NCBI GenBank assembly: GCA_937967375.1
Contig: CALCJF010000039.1
Span: forward strand, 19,404-83,403
Reading direction: 5' to 3'
From: an uncultured Leucobacter sp.
Lineage (GTDB): Bacteria; Actinomycetota; Actinomycetes; Actinomycetales; Microbacteriaceae
DNA: 64,000 nucleotides
Position 1 is the stretch's first letter; each line of letters begins with the position of its first letter. Made by a program: the position numbers and the translations under genes. Positions 59,891-64,000 of the stretch are shown piece after piece. A model generated the notes under the pieces. It saw only the letters and a list, made by a program, of their open reading frames with translations, ran no database searches and was not told the DNA's origin.

Positions 59891-61081
59891 TCAGATCGCC
59901 CGGCCGTGTTGGAAGATTGCCACCCGCGCGCTTTCTTGCCACAGCGCCTCGGGATCTTCAATTGGGTTTCCCGCGAGCAGGATCGCGTCGCCGAACGCCC
60001 CCACCTCTAGGTTGCCAAGTCGCGAGTCTTTCAGAATCGCGGCGTTGCCGGCGGTGATCGAGTGCAGCGCGTCTGCGGCACCAAGCGCCTCGACCTGCAG
60101 TTGGACGCCACGAAGTTGGTCGTCTTCCATATCGCCCATCAGGTCTGTTCCGAAGCCCACGCGCACTCCTGCGCGCAGCGCCATTGCGGCGGCCTCCTGT
60201 CCCTTTGACAGCACCTCGGCGTTCTTGGCGAGCGAGATCTCATTCAGCCCGAGCCCGGCGCCGCGACGCCCCATCGCGTCATAGGTCGCGAGAGTGGGCA
60301 CAAGGGAGGTGCCGCGACGCGCCATCTCCTCTGCCGTCGCGCTGTCGATCAGGTTGCCGTGTTCGATGCACTCCACACCGTTCTCGATCGAGTGCATCAC
60401 CGATTCGACGGAGTACGAGTGCGCCGTCACATAGCTTCCGCGCCTCTTGGCCTCGTCGGTGACCGCACGGAGCTCATCTGCCGAATACTGCGGAATGCGA
60501 ACGGGGTCGGTGAGCGAGAACACCCCTCCAGAGGTCATCACCTTGATCGCGTGCGCACCGGTTCGCAGCCGCTCCCTGACCGCGACGCGCAAGGCGTCAA
60601 CACCATCAACGACCTCGCACATGTGTCCGTGCGAGAAGCAGACATCGACATGTTGAGAGCGGGGATCGCCATGCCCGCCGGTCTGGCTCAGCGCAGGGCC
60701 GGTGTAGAGATAGCGGGGCGATGCCACCAGCCCTCGCTCGACGGCCTGCGAGAGGCCAATATCTCCACCGGCGACGTCACGTACGGCTGTGAACCCTCGA
60801 CGCAGCGCCGCCTCCAAACGTCGGCCCCCGTTCAGGGCGGCGTAACTCAGCGGCCCGACCTCATTCTCGAAGCCGATCATGCTGAGCCCATAGGCGTGGA
60901 AGTGCGCGTCAATGAATCCCGGCACCACCCACTTTCCCGATCCGTCGACCTCGACGGCCTCCGCAGCCGCCCGATCCGAGACGAGCCCATCGGTGAAGAT
61001 GAGATCCTGCTCGACGAACCCGGCATCGCGCCCGCGCCAGACCTTTGCCCCAGTGAGAACCGTTGATGTGTGCTCAGTCAT
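59891..61081 (-). CDS. Metal-dependent amidohydrolase, paralogue of the 50644 gene
   Basis: ATG 61081 has GAAGGAGCAATAC upstream and gives 396 residues. The two proteins share long blocks, for example RGFTxVRDVAGGDIGLS, GPALSQTGGHGDPRS, HGHMCEVVDGVDALRVAVRE and NEISLAKNxEVLSKGQEA, so they are recent paralogues. HxH is in FIDAHFHAYGLS, Lys in IKVMTSGGVFS, metal Asp in VGFGTDLMGD. It follows the HyuB gene by 109 bases containing a strong hairpin. Likely Xaa-Pro or acyl-amino-acid hydrolase with a specificity differing from the first copy. Confidence 0.9.
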   Translation of the reverse strand: MTEHTSTVLTGAKVWRGRDAGFVEQDLIFTDGLVSDRAAAEAVEVDGSGKWVVPGFIDAHFHAYGLSMIGFENEVGPLSYAALNGGRRLEAALRRGFTAVRDVAGGDIGLSQAVERGLVASPRYLYTGPALSQTGGHGDPRSQHVDVCFSHGHMCEVVDGVDALRVAVRERLRTGAHAIKVMTSGGVFSLTDPVRIPQYSADELRAVTDEAKRRGSYVTAHSYSVESVMHSIENGVECIEHGNLIDSATAEEMARRGTSLVPTLATYDAMGRRGAGLGLNEISLAKNAEVLSKGQEAAAMALRAGVRVGFGTDLMGDMEDDQLRGVQLQVEALGAADALHSITAGNAAILKDSRLGNLEVGAFGDAILLAGNPIEDPEALWQESARVAIFQHGRAI

Positions 61082-61141
61082 GTATTGCTCCTTCAATTTG
61101 TGCGTACCCGTACCCCACCCGCAGGAAAGCGCGGGCGCGAA

Positions 61142-61188
61142 AACAGCAATGGGGGCTCACCGCATCCGTGTGACCCCCCACTGCTGTT
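61142..61188 (-). terminator. Hairpin between hyuB-like gene and amidohydrolase
   Basis: Left arm 61142-61160 and right arm 61168-61188 pair over about 19 bp with a few mismatches and a 7-base loop, starting 2 bases after the HyuB stop. No strong T-run. It probably attenuates transcription from the hydantoinase genes into the amidohydrolase. Confidence 0.7.
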
Positions 61189-61190
61189 CG

Positions 61191-62900
61191 TCAGCCAGCT
61201 GCGCGCAACTGGGCAGTAGCCGCCTCGTCGATCCGCAGGTCATCGGTAATGACCACCCGATAGTCTCGCGCCGCGGCCTCGGGCGAAACGTATCCGTTGC
61301 GCAGATCCTTTGCGATCGCAGCAAAATCGCGGTCGAGTGGATCTCCGTAACCACCGCCACCGCCTGTGGCATTCACCAGCAACTCGCCAGCCTCGAGGCG
61401 GTTGTAACTGCCTCCCTGCCAGACTTCCCGGTCGGTACCGGGATTCAGAATCACGGCGTTCGGCGTCGCCTCGGCGCCACCGTCGATGCCCCAGGGCCTC
61501 GTGCGGGTCTTGTACACCAACATGATGCCGGTTCCCGGCGCGGTGAAGCGATAGGTACGACTGATCCCAACCCCGCCGCGGAACTTGCCCGCGCCACCGC
61601 TGTCCTGTCGATAGCCGTAGTGCTCGAGAAACAACGGAGTGCGCATCTCGAAGACCTCGACCGGGGTGTTGCGGCAGCCCGGCTCCGACAGGTGCATGAT
61701 GCCGTCCTCACCGTCATGCGTCGCAGTACCACCGAAGCCAACGGCTTCGTTGCTTCCGTCTTGCCAGAGCTCTCCGGTGCGGGGATTCGTGCCCAGGCCG
61801 ATGAAGGCGCAGACGTCACCGCCCGACGCGGCCGGAATCAGCTCGGGCATGCCCTGAGCGAGCGCTTTGAGGATCACTTCGCCCGCGAGAATGCCGGTCC
61901 AGAGCGTGAACGTCGGCATCGGCGGCACCGCGTGCACGACCGACCCTTCTTCAGTGACAACGCGCATGGGGGCGAAGTTGCCCGCAACCACCGGGGAGTC
62001 CGGCGTGGTGATCGACTTGAAGATCAGGCACGATGCCGCTTCGGTCAGACCGAGCGGCACGTTGATCGGCCCCTTCACGTCTTTCGCACTGCCGGTCCAG
62101 TCGATCACCATCTCTTCGTCGGTAATGGTGACCGTGCACTGCAGCTTGACAAGCTCACCGACATCAACCCCGTCCTCGTCAACATAGTCAACAGCGGTCC
62201 AGGTGCCCTTCGGAAGTTTCGCGAGGGCGAGGCGCGACAGCTTCTCGCCGTGTTCGTTAATCGCCTGCATCGCTGCGGTGAGCGTCTCGGGGCCGTACTT
62301 CTCGGCGAGCTCCTGCGTGCGTTTCACACCGGTGAAGCACGCCGAAACCTGCGACTGGATATCGCCGATCGTGTGACGTGGGCGACGGCTGTTGAACTTG
62401 ATGATGTTGTACACGTCTTCGTTGCGCACCCCGCGGCGGTACAGCTTCGAGACGGGGAGCATCAACCCCTCCTGCGAGATATCCGTCGAATCGAGCACGT
62501 AGCCCGGATCTTTCTGGTTCAAGTCGGTAACGTGGATGCGGCACGTCGCGAAGCCGATCAGCTCCTCTTTGTAATGGATCGGCGCAAACACGAGCGGATC
62601 GAGTGCGTGTGCGCTTGACCAGTACGGGTAGTTCACGATGAAGACATCACCCGGCTCCATCGCGTCTTTGCCGAGGAAATCGATCGCGTGCTTCACGCCT
62701 GCATCGTTACCGCGGGTAAACACCGCGACACCCGGGGTGTCGGCGACCACGTCGCCGTTTGCATCGTGCAGGCCGATCCCGTAGTCGTGCACCTCGTACA
62801 CCACGGTGTTGTATGCCGTGCGGCAGAGATTCCTCGCAATCTCCTCAGCCGCTGCGAGCAGGCCGTGGCGAATAATCTCGGTGGTAATTGCGTCTACCAT
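61191..62900 (-). CDS. Hydantoinase B / oxoprolinase family protein
   Basis: The 569-residue subunit is complete. ATG 62900 is taken because AGAAGG lies about 10 bases upstream; a GTG at 62909 is possible. VVYEVHDYGIGLHDANGDVVADTPGVAVFTRGN, GDVFIVNYPYWSSAHALDP and GGAGKFRGGVGISRTYRF are HyuB signatures, with ATGGGGGYGDPLDRD near the end. With HyuA it forms an ATP-dependent 5-oxoprolinase, N-methylhydantoinase or acetone-carboxylase-type enzyme. The start lies one base past the HyuA stop. Confidence 0.92.
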   Translation of the reverse strand: MVDAITTEIIRHGLLAAAEEIARNLCRTAYNTVVYEVHDYGIGLHDANGDVVADTPGVAVFTRGNDAGVKHAIDFLGKDAMEPGDVFIVNYPYWSSAHALDPLVFAPIHYKEELIGFATCRIHVTDLNQKDPGYVLDSTDISQEGLMLPVSKLYRRGVRNEDVYNIIKFNSRRPRHTIGDIQSQVSACFTGVKRTQELAEKYGPETLTAAMQAINEHGEKLSRLALAKLPKGTWTAVDYVDEDGVDVGELVKLQCTVTITDEEMVIDWTGSAKDVKGPINVPLGLTEAASCLIFKSITTPDSPVVAGNFAPMRVVTEEGSVVHAVPPMPTFTLWTGILAGEVILKALAQGMPELIPAASGGDVCAFIGLGTNPRTGELWQDGSNEAVGFGGTATHDGEDGIMHLSEPGCRNTPVEVFEMRTPLFLEHYGYRQDSGGAGKFRGGVGISRTYRFTAPGTGIMLVYKTRTRPWGIDGGAEATPNAVILNPGTDREVWQGGSYNRLEAGELLVNATGGGGGYGDPLDRDFAAIAKDLRNGYVSPEAAARDYRVVITDDLRIDEAATAQLRAAG

Positions 62901-62901
62901 G

Positions 62902-64000
62902 TCATGCACCCTTCTGTGCGTGGTGGATAGAGATGATGAGTTCGCCGTAGGCGCCGACCTCGAGACGGTCGCCCTCGTGGAACACTGTGGTGCCCGTGTG
63001 CTCGGTCACGACGGCCGGCCCCTCAAGCACATCGCCGGCGAGCAGCGATTCTCTTGCGACGAGCGCGTAGTCGGCGACCACGTCATCGGCAAGCACGACC
63101 TTGCGCACGCGCCGCTCGAAGGTCTGCCCTTCTGGGCGCGCTTCGATCTTCGGCAGGGCGGGCTTATCCACGACCCCGATAGCGACGAGCCTGAGCGTCG
63201 TAATCTCCACCGGATCATCCATGACGTGACCGTACTGCCGGGCGTGCAGCTCGTTGAACTCTTCGTTGATGACGAAGCGAGGATCCTCCGCATCGCGTGG
63301 CAGTTCAACCGCAACCGCGTGCTCCTGCCCGAGGTAGCGCACCTCGACCGAGCGATGGAAAAGCCGACGCGATTCGTCGAACCCCTCAGCGCTCAGCAAC
63401 TGCGCAGCCTCGTGCTCCATTTCTGCAAAGCGGGCCTCGACCTCTTCCGGGTCGAGCTCCGAGAGCATCTGCACGTTGGTGCGAGCGAGGTCGTGCTGCA
63501 CATCGGCCATGAGCATGCCGAGGGCGGAGAATGCGCCCTGCCCCGGCGGCACGATGACTTCAGGAATACCGAGCTCGCGAGCAGCGTCGACGGCGACGAG
63601 GCCGCCCCCGCCGCCAAAGGAGAGCATCGAGAAGTCTTTCGGGTCGTGCCCGAGTTCGATCGAGATCGCACGCACGGCGCCCATGATCTTCGTGTTCGAG
63701 ATGCGAATCATGCCACGCCCGAGCTCGGTCACCGAAATGCCAAGCTTCTCGGCGATAGGGGTGAGCGCTGCCAACGACTTCTCGCGATCGAGCGTCAGCT
63801 CGCCCCCGAGCGGCGTATCAACCCCGAGATAGCCGATCGCAAGTGCCGCATCGGTGAACGTCGGTTCGGTGCCGCCGCGACCGTAGGCCGCGGGGCCGGG
63901 AACCGCGCCGGCGCTCTTGGGGCCAACCTGCAGGCCACCCGCGTCGTCAAGGTACCCAAGGGAACCACCGCCGGCACCGATCGTATGAATATAGAGCGAG
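62902..64000 (-). CDS. Hydantoinase A / oxoprolinase family protein, 5' end outside the window
   Basis: The reading frame stays open to the right edge, so the true start is beyond 64000. Visible motifs include LYIHTIGAGGGSLGYLDDAGG and AGAVPGPAAYGRGGTEPTFTDA at the left of the protein, then FGGGGGLVAVDAARELGI and VPPGQGAFSALGMLMADVQHD. These place it as the ATP-binding HyuA/OplaH subunit, paired with HyuB next door. The internal TTG at 63774 is not the start. About 366 codons of a usual 650-700 are visible. Confidence 0.93.
   Translation of the reverse strand, partial: SLYIHTIGAGGGSLGYLDDAGGLQVGPKSAGAVPGPAAYGRGGTEPTFTDAALAIGYLGVDTPLGGELTLDREKSLAALTPIAEKLGISVTELGRGMIRISNTKIMGAVRAISIELGHDPKDFSMLSFGGGGGLVAVDAARELGIPEVIVPPGQGAFSALGMLMADVQHDLARTNVQMLSELDPEEVEARFAEMEHEAAQLLSAEGFDESRRLFHRSVEVRYLGQEHAVAVELPRDAEDPRFVINEEFNELHARQYGHVMDDPVEITTLRLVAIGVVDKPALPKIEARPEGQTFERRVRKVVLADDVVADYALVARESLLAGDVLEGPAVVTEHTGTTVFHEGDRLEVGAYGELIISIHHAQKGA

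Noticed and set aside
62902..63774. A 290-residue HyuA-like gene with its start inside the window
   Set aside because: The same frame continues upstream with conserved HyuA motifs up to the window edge, so the TTG at 63774 is internal.

Overview
The window is a chromosomal segment of a high-GC Gram-positive bacterium. Codon use is dominated by GC-ending codons, GTG/TTG starts are common, and several families are typical of Actinomycetota (DUF3027, DUF6153, SnoaL-like proteins, a DtxR/IdeR-type regulator, a degenerate SF1-helicase-like ATPase). The overall gene set looks most like Micrococcales/Microbacteriaceae, perhaps close to Leucobacter; this is inference from gene content, not a database match. 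There is no phage, transposase, integrase or CRISPR signal, so this looks like ordinary chromosome carrying accessory catabolic modules.

Layout. 1-7.5 kb is housekeeping and envelope: a 3'-truncated ATP-grasp protein with a histone-H1-like Ala/Lys tail, cardiolipin synthase, tRNA-Ala(CGC), a coiled-coil membrane protein, a GNAT enzyme, GalU, 5-formyl-THF cyclo-ligase and an FmdB zinc ribbon. 7.5-11.3 kb is one 1282-residue helicase-like protein whose ATP-binding motifs are degenerate. 11.4-14.9 kb holds a uracil/xanthine-type permease and an FAD oxidoreductase-cupin pair. 14.9-28.0 kb is catabolic module 1: a leftward array (YtcJ-type amidohydrolase, peptide-type substrate-binding protein, two permeases, double ATPase, FAD monooxygenase, DUF3237, CYTH protein, small membrane protein), diverging across a palindrome cluster from a TetR regulator, a histidine phosphatase-like protein and a second YtcJ-type amidohydrolase.

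28.2-41 kb is mixed: an ECF sigma factor overlapping an O6-alkylguanine methyltransferase, kynureninase divergent from an Lrp regulator, a DUF305/DUF6153 pair, tRNA-Arg(CCT), an NlpC/P60 hydrolase with a possible iron box, glutamate dehydrogenase, an IdeR/MntR-like regulator, SerC, and a cold-shock protein overlapping a strongly acidic DUF3027 protein. 41-50.5 kb is a proline module: LysR regulator, bifunctional PutA, ProP-like MFS transporter, proline racemase/hydroxyproline epimerase family enzyme, and a dicarboxylate/amino-acid:cation symporter.

50.6-64 kb is catabolic module 2: an amidohydrolase, a complete DppBCDF-type transporter in which the DppD ATPase is interrupted by an in-frame amber codon, a substrate-binding lipoprotein, a divergent Lrp regulator, a SnoaL-like protein, an M17 leucyl aminopeptidase, a close paralogue of the first amidohydrolase, and hydantoinase/oxoprolinase B and A subunits (A truncated by the window edge). 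Together, modules 1 and 2 and the proline genes suggest uptake and hydrolysis of peptides or cyclic/acylated amino-acid amides, with the released amino acids, plausibly proline among them, fed to central metabolism. The exact substrates cannot be read from the sequence.

No gene-free stretch exceeds 300 bases. Several intergenic gaps carry strong hairpins or palindromes, listed below. A nonamer, AGGATCGCG, recurs at least 14 times on the two strands.
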